64,000 bases of DNA from Chitinophaga terrae (ex Kim and Jung 2007). GTDB taxonomy: Bacteria; Bacteroidota; Bacteroidia; Chitinophagales; Chitinophagaceae. Shown here in pieces: positions 25,852-33,654 of this stretch (position 1 is its first letter; every line of letters starts with the position of its first letter). The notes beneath the pieces are model-generated. The model did not search any database. It worked only from the letters and a program-made list of their open reading frames with translations, and was not told where the DNA came from. The position numbers and the translations under genes are program-made. The DNA is taken from positions 186,001-250,000 of the forward strand of contig NZ_FNRL01000003.1 in assembly GCF_900107795.1 (NCBI RefSeq), given 5' to 3'.

Positions 25852-25914
25852 AAAAAAAGCAACTGCTTTCTCTTTGTATCTCCGGTCCGTCTTTGATCAA
25901 AAATCCCTTACCGC

Positions 25915-26577
25915 TCATTCAAATTTCTCTAATATCTCTGCATACTTGTTGTTAGATACATGCAGTTTGTCGGCAAGAAAAGATATCTTTTTTATAGAAT
26001 CTACTTTGTACTGATCAAGAACATCCAGGTTATTCAATTTTACGACGGTGCCCGACATGCAAACCATAATCATCCCTTTTTCTCCTCCCATCTCCGAGTA
26101 ATCAATATCAACTGCAATGATCGCATTACCACCCATCTTCACAGCCTTAGCCCTGATTTGCTGAAGACATAGCTCCTCGCCATTAGCTATCTTTTTATTA
26201 TAAGTATGGGATTGCAGTCCAAAAAAGTCAGTCCACGATGCGCCAACCTCCGCAAATAAGCCGGTACCAGTTGTGCTTTGCCCGGTTGCTAATCCTAATA
26301 CATTATAGTCCCAGTTATAGGGAGTATGAGCAGTGATCACCGGAACGTTTTTAATATGCTCCAACATTTCATCCTGGATCTTTTTCCGGCTGGCTACAAA
26401 TTTATTAAACGCCTCATCGTATATAGCGGAAAGACATTTGCTGCACCCGGTAACTTTCGGGGTGTTATTCATTTCCGCGATCAACTCGGACTTTATATCA
26501 CTCATGAGAAAGTTGCTGCTAAATACGCCGTCTTTTATTTTTGCACCGCAATTGGGGCAAGATGTTAAGTTATTCAT
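25915..26577 (-). CDS. zinc-ribbon plus YbjQ-like (DUF74) protein
   Basis: I chose the start at MNNLTSCPNCGAKI; the 18 upstream codons are not protein-like. The 220-residue protein has an N-terminal CPNCG and later CSKC pair (zinc ribbon, ~6-45). A YbjQ/DUF74 heavy-metal-binding-type domain follows (YNVLGLATGQSTTGTGL, CLQQIRAKAVKMGGNAIIAVDIDYSEMG). It is cytosolic with unknown function, and converges on the small HTH-like gene. Confidence 0.72.
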   Translation of the reverse strand: MNNLTSCPNCGAKIKDGVFSSNFLMSDIKSELIAEMNNTPKVTGCSKCLSAIYDEAFNKFVASRKKIQDEMLEHIKNVPVITAHTPYNWDYNVLGLATGQSTTGTGLFAEVGASWTDFFGLQSHTYNKKIANGEELCLQQIRAKAVKMGGNAIIAVDIDYSEMGGEKGMIMVCMSGTVVKLNNLDVLDQYKVDSIKKISFLADKLHVSNNKYAEILEKFE

Positions 26578-26695
26578 AGGTAATAGTTTTATGATGAACA
26601 GAAAGTTGTTATAAAAATATATAATCTTCACTTTACCTAATACAGATTTTCCCTCCCTTCCCCAAACAATCCCCTCCCAAATTTGTTTCCCCTAC

Positions 26696-27256
26696 ATGAA
26701 ACGCAACTACAAAAAATCCGACTTCCCAGTTTCCAAAATCCGCAAGTTCCTCGAACCGGGGCCCGTAGCCCTTATCTCCAGCCACTATAAAGGGAAATCA
26801 AATATCATGACCCAGGCCTGGCATACCGTGCTGGAATTTAACCCATCTCTGATCGGCTGCATGATCACTGCCAGCAATCACAGTTTCGATATGATCCGGA
26901 AAAGCGGCGAATGTGTCATTAATATTCCAACGGTGGATTTAATAGATGAAATAATCGGCATCGGCAACTCCAGCGGTCAGCGTATGGATAAATTCCGCAA
27001 ATTCGGCCTCACACCCGAACCTGCCCAAATCGTTAAGGCGCCCATCATCAAAGAATGCTATGCCAATTACGAATGTAAAATTGCCGACGCCTCCTTGCTT
27101 GATAATTACAATTTTTTCATCTTTGAAGTAGTGAGAGCGCAGGCCGCTACCTATCCTAAATATCCGAGAACTGTTCACTATCGGGGAGAAGGCGTATTTA
27201 TGGTGTCGGGTAAAGAACTGGCCCTCCCGCAGAAATTTAAGAAAAAGAACCTCTGA
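26696..27256 (+). CDS. flavin reductase-like FMN-binding protein
   Basis: The 186-residue protein fits the flavin reductase-like family (PF01613): PVALISSHYKGKSNIMTQAW near residue 25, SFDMIRKSGECVINIP near 65, and MDKFRKFGLTPEPA near 100. Members bind FMN and reduce flavins, or act as flavoprotein oxidoreductases with NAD(P)H. It is cytosolic. The antiporter remnant begins just after its stop. Confidence 0.82.
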   Translation: MKRNYKKSDFPVSKIRKFLEPGPVALISSHYKGKSNIMTQAWHTVLEFNPSLIGCMITASNHSFDMIRKSGECVINIPTVDLIDEIIGIGNSSGQRMDKFRKFGLTPEPAQIVKAPIIKECYANYECKIADASLLDNYNFFIFEVVRAQAATYPKYPRTVHYRGEGVFMVSGKELALPQKFKKKNL

Positions 27257-27259
27257 CAC

Positions 27260-27427
27260 ATGCTGCTGTCTACTATTATCAACCATGTCATCGTGGTCTT
27301 TATTATCCTGCTGCTGATAATGGCGGCAAGAAGGCTCAGGATCGCTTATCCTATTGTCCTGGCCATCGGCGGGGCCTATACTCGGTTTCTTCCCAAATGC
27401 ATCTCTACTATGATAGAAGGCATGTGA
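27260..27427 (+). pseudogene. N-terminal remnant of a Na+/H+ antiporter
   Basis: The 55-codon frame encodes a first membrane helix and the RLRIAYPIVLAIGG signature typical of the start of CPA1-type sodium/proton antiporters. It then diverges to AYTRFLPK and stops where the family continues with LLIGF(I/L)P. The bases after the break still resemble that continuation in shifted frames, which suggests decay by indels and loss of the remaining ~90% of the gene. Confidence 0.55.
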
Positions 27428-27486
27428 TCCTGGCTAAGGTTATCCGGCGTTTTTTCCTTAACTTAATTGAAGTAAAAATTCCCGGT

Positions 27487-28350
27487 ATGAAAAGCTTCAC
27501 CACTTTGCCGCTTATTTCTTATGCAACCCGCCAACCTCGTTTTACCCTGCTGGATAGCGTGTCTAACCGGGTTACCCTGATCCTGTTCTGCAGCGTGTTC
27601 AGTTTTCTTTTCATGTACCTCTTCCTGCCATTTAATATGAACCTATGGTATGAAGGGATCGATATTTCTTTAGCCCCCATATTCCTGTGCTTCACAGGTT
27701 GCGGAGTAGTGGTGCTGTCGGTTACCCAGTTCCTGCTGGCAAAACTGCCTTTCCGGAAAAAGCTGACCAACGCTACTTACCTGGCCTGGTTCATTGGTGA
27801 GATAATTCTGGTAACTTTACTGGTCACTATTTTTAATGTTTCTATCAGCCCGGTTTTCTTTTTTACACTGGATGAATATATTACCACACTTCATTACACC
27901 GCTTTATTATTACCGCTTCCATACTGCATCGCATTGTTATGGTTCTATACAAGAGAACAGGTCAGCAAACTCCGGACACTGGAAAAGGGAAAGGAAGATA
28001 ACTGCCTGCAGATCACCGACGAACATGATAAAGTTGTACTCACCGTACATACAAGTAAACTTTTACTGCTGAAAGCAGAAGATAACTATGTACAGTTATT
28101 TTATCTAGTGGGCAACTCACTCCACAAAGAACTGGTAAGAACAACGCTGAAAAAAATGGAGGAAAAACTGCCTGCCGGCCATTTTGTTAGAGCTCACCGC
28201 TCTTATTTAATTAACATAGGTAAAGTGGTGCTTTTCAGGAAAAACAGCAAAGGTCACCAGTTGCAACTGGAAGGATTGGAGGAGATCACCGTACCCGTTT
28301 CCGCTACTTTTTTACCTGCCATCCAGCAACGATTTACCCCTGAGGGTTAA
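27487..28350 (+). CDS. membrane-anchored LytTR-type transcriptional regulator
   Basis: The start at MKSFTTLPLIS excludes 30 codons derived from the upstream remnant. The 287-residue protein has four membrane helices in ~20-150 (LILFCSVFSFLFMYLFLP, LAPIFLCFTGCGVVVLSV, FIGEIILVTLLVTIF, LLLPLPYCIALLWF). A LytTR DNA-binding domain follows (LLLKAEDNYVQLFY, FVRAHRSYLINIGKV). It lacks a receiver domain. Such proteins probably sense membrane or extracytoplasmic cues. It directly precedes the TonB receptor operon, a plausible target. Confidence 0.82.
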   Translation: MKSFTTLPLISYATRQPRFTLLDSVSNRVTLILFCSVFSFLFMYLFLPFNMNLWYEGIDISLAPIFLCFTGCGVVVLSVTQFLLAKLPFRKKLTNATYLAWFIGEIILVTLLVTIFNVSISPVFFFTLDEYITTLHYTALLLPLPYCIALLWFYTREQVSKLRTLEKGKEDNCLQITDEHDKVVLTVHTSKLLLLKAEDNYVQLFYLVGNSLHKELVRTTLKKMEEKLPAGHFVRAHRSYLINIGKVVLFRKNSKGHQLQLEGLEEITVPVSATFLPAIQQRFTPEG

Positions 28351-28458
28351 ATTTTACCCCTTTCATAACCTATTTCACCCCAAAAGGATAGTGCGGCGAT
28401 CCAATGTCAGACGGCGATTTGTAATATCGCAGCAACGCTTGCCAAAATCTATCCGCCT

Positions 28459-31203
28459 ATGTTTAGGACTGTCACTTCTTTTTTATTGATCTTATTGTCG
28501 CTGGGCGCATCCGCCCAACAAGTGGTAACAGGAAATATCAGGAACAGCGATACCAAAGAAGTGGTACCCGCTGTTTCGGTGATGATAAAAGGAACGCAAA
28601 CAGGTGATTATACGAACGACCAGGGTAATTTCCGGGTAACGGTACGAAAAGGATTCCCCGTTACACTGGTTTGTTCCTCCCTGGGTTTCGAGTCGAAAGA
28701 AATTGTAGTGAGCGGTCCGGGGCCGCAGCATATAGAGCTGCAGCCGGTATCAGTATTAGGCAGGGAAGTAGTGGTTTCGGCCAGCCGTTTTGTTCAGAAG
28801 AAAATAGAATCGCCGGTTACCATAGAACGGATCGGTACAAAAGATATCATTAATTCTCCCCAGCCCAGCTATTATAATATGGTGCAAGGGCTGAAAGGGG
28901 TAGATGTTACCACAAGCAGTATGATGTTCACCACGATCACAACCCGCGGCTTCAATACCAGCGGTAATACCAATTTTACCCAGATAGTGGATGGTATGGA
29001 CAACCAGGCCCCCGGCCTGAATTTCCCCATTGGCGCCGTGATCGGGCTCACCGAACTGGATGTAGATAACCTGGAAGTGCTTTCAGGCGCTTCGTCTGCC
29101 CTGTACGGGTCCAGGGGCCTGAATGGTACGATGGTCATGACAGGCAAAGACCCGTTCAAATACCAGGGACTCAGCGCACAGATAACACAGGGGATCAATC
29201 ATGTAAAGAAAGGCAAAGCAAACGACCCGCTAGGCCCCTCACCGTATTACGACTGGACGGTACGCTGGGGTAAAAAGGTGAGCGAGCGGTTTGCCTTTAA
29301 GATCAATGTGCAATATACCCAGGCCAAAGACTGGATGGCTTCCGATACAACCAATACCAACGGCCCCGGCGGCCCCTTGCAGGACCCCGGCTACAACGGG
29401 GTGAATGTATACGGCACCAAAACCTCGGCCGACATCAATCCCTTCCTGGAAGGAGCCATGGCGCAGGTGCCCGAACTGGCGCCAATCGTAGAACCCCTCC
29501 TGGCTGAAGGACATCATATTGTTTCCCGTACCGGTTACCCCGAGTATGGGTACCTGAGCAGCGACGCCCAGCTCTTCAAAGGCAACGTGGAGCTGCGGTA
29601 TAAGTTCAAACCAACCCTGGAAGCGATCGTTTCTGCCACTTACGGCCAGGGAAATGCAGTGTACAGCAATGATACCCGTTATGCGCTGACCCGTTTTCAC
29701 CTGGGCCAGTACAGGGCGGAACTGAGAGGGCAGCATTGGTTCCTCAGGGCCTATACCAGCAGGGAAAATTCTGGCAGAACCATCATCGCCGGGCCTACCG
29801 CCCAACTGATCAACGAAGCCTGGAAACCCAGCTACGACGGAAATACAGGCGATGGTTGGTATCCTCAATATGTTTCCGCGTTATTACAATCAATGGCCGC
29901 AGGCCAAAGCTACCTGGATGCAAGCAACGTCGCCAGGAGCTTTGCCGACCAGGGCAGGCCCCTGGCGGGAAGCACGGAGTTCCTCCGGCTGAAAGACAGC
30001 ATAGCCAGCATCCCTACTTCCAAAGGCGGCACTTTATTCACCGATAAAAGCAGGTTGTTTAATACCGAACTGCAATACAACTTTACTCACCTGGTGAAGT
30101 TTGCAGAACTGATCGCCGGTTTAAACTACCGCCTCTACAGGCTCGATTCTAAAGGCACTTTATTTCCCGACAACGAAAGCCCTATCGATGTAGCGGAATA
30201 CAGCGCCTATGCCCATCTCACGAAAAAAGTTATCCGTAATAAGCTGAGTCTTGCCGCCGCTTTCCGGTACGACAAGAACACTCTCTTCGCCAAGCCCCGG
30301 GTTACTACCCGCTTATCGGCAGTGCTGGAAGTAAATAAAGAGAGCTTTATCCGTTTCTCTTACCAGAATGCATATAGCTTCCCATCCAACATTCAGGCTT
30401 TGCAAAGCACGTTGGTCGACTATAACAGTTTTGCCTCCGGGGGCAGCGACAGGTTGTTGAACGGCGTATACCAATTCGATAAATATCCTGCTTACACCCT
30501 GGCCAGTGTTGACTCTTTCCAGCGTACGAAGAATCCTGCCGATCTGAAACTATTCCAGTTGAACGACATCAAGCCGCAGTCCGTAGATGCGTTCGAGTTA
30601 GGTTATTCCTCGCTTATCGCGGGTAAGGTATTGATAGATGTATTGGGATATTATTCTACATGGAAGAATTTTATAGGATATGTAAACGTAGCGAACACGC
30701 CGGGAGAAACAGATCCTGCGGCCTTCCTGGACAGGAATAAATATATCCAGTACAACATCGCTTACAACGGCGCCGAAAAAGTGAACACCTATGGTTATGC
30801 AGCCAGCGTAGGCGTTGATCTGTCTCATCACTTCCTCGCTAAAGTGAATTTTTCTTCCGATTTTCTCAACAACAAAAACAACAACCAGGTAAATAATTTC
30901 AATACGCCTAATTATAAATTCAATATCGAATTCGGAAATACAGGATTTGGTAAAAAAGAAAGATGCTCGTTCAATACTACGTTCAGGTACAGACCTGCGT
31001 ATTTCTACCAGATAGGATTTGCAAGCGGTACAGTGCCGGCATCGGCGGTGATCGACGCCCAGTTCAGTTACCGTTTGCTGCAGGCGCATTCCACTATCAA
31101 ACTGGGAGGAACGAACATTACCAATACCTACTATAGGAACGGTTTCGGCAGCCCGGCCATCGGCGGACTGTATTACATAACCTATGCATACAATGTTTTT
31201 TAA
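28459..31203 (+). CDS. TonB-dependent receptor with carboxypeptidase-regulatory-like N-domain
   Basis: The 914-residue outer-membrane protein has a signal peptide (to ASAQQ) and a CarboxypepD_reg-like domain (~20-100, VVTGNIRNSDTKEVVPAVSV). A plug follows at ~105-230 (SPVTIERIGTKDI, VLSGASSALYGSRG), then a 22-strand-type barrel ending with an aromatic residue (YAYNVF). It would import a substrate using TonB energy. The two genes downstream (19 bp and 12 bp gaps) encode a beta-helix lipoprotein and a di-haem cytochrome, so the three probably act on one unknown substrate. Confidence 0.9.
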   Translation: MFRTVTSFLLILLSLGASAQQVVTGNIRNSDTKEVVPAVSVMIKGTQTGDYTNDQGNFRVTVRKGFPVTLVCSSLGFESKEIVVSGPGPQHIELQPVSVLGREVVVSASRFVQKKIESPVTIERIGTKDIINSPQPSYYNMVQGLKGVDVTTSSMMFTTITTRGFNTSGNTNFTQIVDGMDNQAPGLNFPIGAVIGLTELDVDNLEVLSGASSALYGSRGLNGTMVMTGKDPFKYQGLSAQITQGINHVKKGKANDPLGPSPYYDWTVRWGKKVSERFAFKINVQYTQAKDWMASDTTNTNGPGGPLQDPGYNGVNVYGTKTSADINPFLEGAMAQVPELAPIVEPLLAEGHHIVSRTGYPEYGYLSSDAQLFKGNVELRYKFKPTLEAIVSATYGQGNAVYSNDTRYALTRFHLGQYRAELRGQHWFLRAYTSRENSGRTIIAGPTAQLINEAWKPSYDGNTGDGWYPQYVSALLQSMAAGQSYLDASNVARSFADQGRPLAGSTEFLRLKDSIASIPTSKGGTLFTDKSRLFNTELQYNFTHLVKFAELIAGLNYRLYRLDSKGTLFPDNESPIDVAEYSAYAHLTKKVIRNKLSLAAAFRYDKNTLFAKPRVTTRLSAVLEVNKESFIRFSYQNAYSFPSNIQALQSTLVDYNSFASGGSDRLLNGVYQFDKYPAYTLASVDSFQRTKNPADLKLFQLNDIKPQSVDAFELGYSSLIAGKVLIDVLGYYSTWKNFIGYVNVANTPGETDPAAFLDRNKYIQYNIAYNGAEKVNTYGYAASVGVDLSHHFLAKVNFSSDFLNNKNNNQVNNFNTPNYKFNIEFGNTGFGKKERCSFNTTFRYRPAYFYQIGFASGTVPASAVIDAQFSYRLLQAHSTIKLGGTNITNTYYRNGFGSPAIGGLYYITYAYNVF

Positions 31204-31221
31204 TCTTTTAAAATTTGCCGC

Positions 31222-32484
31222 ATGAAACAGTTATTGCCCTGTTTGTTACTCTTATCGTTAGTGGCTTGCATCCAGCAGCCGGCTACTGATAAAGATGGTT
31301 ATAAAACACACCAGACATTTGGCCCCGGAGAAGAAGCAAAGATCGCAGCCGCTTTCCTGTCGCTGACCGACAGCAGCCGGATCACGCTGAAAGCAGGCGA
31401 TTACAAGTTCGATAACCTGAGCATTGCACAGGTGAAACATATTCTTATAGAAGGGGCGGGCGCCGGTAAAACAGTGCTGGATTTCAGCGGGCAGTCGCAG
31501 GGCGGCGAAGGCATCCGGGTAACTGATACCAAAGGATTCACTATCGATGGTATGACGTTGAAAGATAGTAAAGGAGATCTTATTAAGATCAATAAAAGTG
31601 AACAGGTAGTGATCACTAACCTGCATGCTATCTGGTCGAAGGCCGATTCTACCAGCGGCGGGTATGCTATTTACCCGGTGTTGTGTAAAAATGTACTGGT
31701 AGAGAATTGTTATGCAGAAGGAGCCTCTGATGCCGGTATCTATGTAGGACAAACAGACAGCGCGGTCGTTCGCAAATGTAAAGCCTTTAAGAACGTTGCC
31801 GGTTGTGAAATAGAAAATACTTCCAATGCAGAAGTTTACGATAATGAATTCTGGGGCAATACAGCCGGGTTCCTGGTATTTGATCTGCCCGATCTTTCCA
31901 AACGCGGGGGCAATGTGAAAGCCTATAACAACTACCTGCATGACAATAACGAAAGGAATTTTGCCAAGGCAGGCAGTTTCGGCTCAACCTGGGGCGTAGG
32001 CAACGCCGCACCGGGCAGCGGTATCGTTATTCTGGCCGCTTCAAATGTAGAACTCTATAAGAACAGGATCATCAACAACAATTCCAATGCTATTTCTGTA
32101 GTGTCAGGATTTTTTATTGATGAAAATGCAGGATCGAAAATAAATGATAACTATTTCCCTATACCAAGGAATATTCATATCCATGATAATGAGATGAAGA
32201 TGGACACAGCTTTCCCGGCAGCGGTGTACGAACATCATACAGGCAAGATACTGGTAGGTATAGAGCAGCAGTTGAAAGCGATGGACCCATCCAGGAAACG
32301 GATACCGCTGATCGCGTACGATGGCATTACCACTAACCTGCTTACCAAAGGTACGGCTATCAACCCTGATTCCCTTTGTATCCAGCAGAACGATCCTAAC
32401 CTGTTCATCAATATCGATGCTTTGCATATGAAAGATAAAGGTTGGAAACCCAGCCTGGATGTAACGCCATATACTTGTAAATAA
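31222..32484 (+). CDS. parallel beta-helix lipoprotein
   Basis: The 420-residue protein has a lipobox LVAC (cysteine ~16) followed by repeated right-handed beta-helix turns (ILIEGAGAGKTVLDF, VVITNLHAIW, VLVENCYAEGASDAGIYVGQ, AEVYDNEFWGNTAGFLVF). It resembles the beta-helix protein family that I recall co-occurring with the cytochrome family encoded next door (TIGR03805/TIGR03806 pair). Beta-helix folds often bind or cleave polysaccharides, but no lyase active site is evident. It is lipid-anchored at the outer membrane or periplasm. Confidence 0.75.
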   Translation: MKQLLPCLLLLSLVACIQQPATDKDGYKTHQTFGPGEEAKIAAAFLSLTDSSRITLKAGDYKFDNLSIAQVKHILIEGAGAGKTVLDFSGQSQGGEGIRVTDTKGFTIDGMTLKDSKGDLIKINKSEQVVITNLHAIWSKADSTSGGYAIYPVLCKNVLVENCYAEGASDAGIYVGQTDSAVVRKCKAFKNVAGCEIENTSNAEVYDNEFWGNTAGFLVFDLPDLSKRGGNVKAYNNYLHDNNERNFAKAGSFGSTWGVGNAAPGSGIVILAASNVELYKNRIINNNSNAISVVSGFFIDENAGSKINDNYFPIPRNIHIHDNEMKMDTAFPAAVYEHHTGKILVGIEQQLKAMDPSRKRIPLIAYDGITTNLLTKGTAINPDSLCIQQNDPNLFINIDALHMKDKGWKPSLDVTPYTCK

Positions 32485-32496
32485 TGTTTTAGGAAG

Positions 32497-33537
32497 ATGA
32501 GGAAGAAGATTTGCTGGTTGATCTGCGCCTTTTTGGGATGGCTATGGGCGGTGCAGAGTTGTACGACCACTCCCGTTGCGAAAGCATTCCGGTTTAAAGA
32601 GAAATTATCTGATTACGGTTTCTTTGAAGGGAATTTAAGATCCCTGCGGCCAAAGGCCGGGGTATTGCCATATTACCTGGCTACCCCGCTGTTTACCGAT
32701 TATACGCTGAAAGACCGGTTCATCGTATTACCGGCCGATAGCGCAATGAGGTATAAAGGAGCCGGCCTGCTGGAGTTCCCTGATTCTACCTTTATCATTA
32801 AAAACTTCGCTTACCTGAACAGCCGGCAGGAGAAAGTAATGATAGAAACCCGGTTGTTGTTCCGCGATCCGGCCGATCACCAGTGGAAAGTGATGAATTA
32901 CCTTTGGGACAGTACCCAGCAGGACGCCAGGCAATGGATACTTGGCAAAAAGATCCCCATTACACTGCTGGACGATTCAGGCGCCGCGCATACCACGGTG
33001 TACCAGATGCCGAATACCAACGATTGTAAACGCTGTCATATCAACAACAGCGTATTGACGCCAATTGGGCCCAAAGCCCGTAACCTGAACCATGATGCGG
33101 GTAAGGGCAACCAACTGCAACAATGGGCGAAGTTGCAAAAACTGGCCGGCCTGCCCGGTATTTCTGCCGTTGCCAAGCTACCCGACTGGCAGGATAGTGT
33201 GAATTATTCCGTAAAGGAGCGGGCCAGGGCCTACCTGGATGTGAACTGTGCGCATTGTCATACGCACGGAGGCGACGCCTATAATACTGGCTTATTCCTG
33301 GAATATGAGCAGCAGAACGAGAATCACCTGGGTTTTATGAAATCGCCCGTTTCCGCAGGCGGGGGGGCCGGCGGGCTGGATTACGACATTGTGCCGGGCG
33401 ATGCGCTGCATTCTATTTTGGCTTACCGGATGAACAGCACCGTTCCCGGGACTGCCATGCCGGAACTGGCAAGAACGGTGATACATAAAGAAGGCGTAGC
33501 GCTGGTGTCGAGATGGATCAATGAAATGAAGCGCTGA
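32497..33537 (+). CDS. di-haem c-type cytochrome-like lipoprotein (SO_2930/HNE_0200 family)
   Basis: The 346-residue protein has a lipoprotein-type leader (VQSC, cysteine 22). Two CxxCH haem-attachment motifs are seen: CKRCH near residue 178 and CAHCH near 252. The N-terminal FRFKEKLSDYGFFEG and YYLATPLFTDYTLKDRF pattern is characteristic of the family named after SO_2930/HNE_0200, whose role is unknown. It would be an exported redox protein. Placement directly after the beta-helix lipoprotein suggests electron transfer coupled to substrate processing at the envelope. Confidence 0.82.
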   Translation: MRKKICWLICAFLGWLWAVQSCTTTPVAKAFRFKEKLSDYGFFEGNLRSLRPKAGVLPYYLATPLFTDYTLKDRFIVLPADSAMRYKGAGLLEFPDSTFIIKNFAYLNSRQEKVMIETRLLFRDPADHQWKVMNYLWDSTQQDARQWILGKKIPITLLDDSGAAHTTVYQMPNTNDCKRCHINNSVLTPIGPKARNLNHDAGKGNQLQQWAKLQKLAGLPGISAVAKLPDWQDSVNYSVKERARAYLDVNCAHCHTHGGDAYNTGLFLEYEQQNENHLGFMKSPVSAGGGAGGLDYDIVPGDALHSILAYRMNSTVPGTAMPELARTVIHKEGVALVSRWINEMKR

Positions 33538-33553
33538 AATATAGACAAATAAC

Positions 33554-33609
33554 CTGACCAGGTCGGGAAAATTTCCGTTTTGGATCATTCGTTTTCCCGA
33601 TCTGATCAG
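33554..33609. terminator. strong hairpin after the cytochrome gene
   Basis: Arms 33554-33571 and 33592-33609 pair at 17 of 18 positions (one G-U) around a 20-base loop. No clear U-tract follows, so it may terminate transcription by another route or act as a 3' stability element before the siderophore-type receptor gene. Confidence 0.55.
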
Positions 33610-33654
33610 CTTTAATTTGCCGTTACCTGTTTCTTTGCGGAAAATTTATCTGAA

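Noticed and set aside
27397..27486. Longer N-terminus for the LytTR regulator
   Set aside because: The extra 30 codons overlap the antiporter remnant and do not look like regulator sequence; MKSFTTL is the better start.
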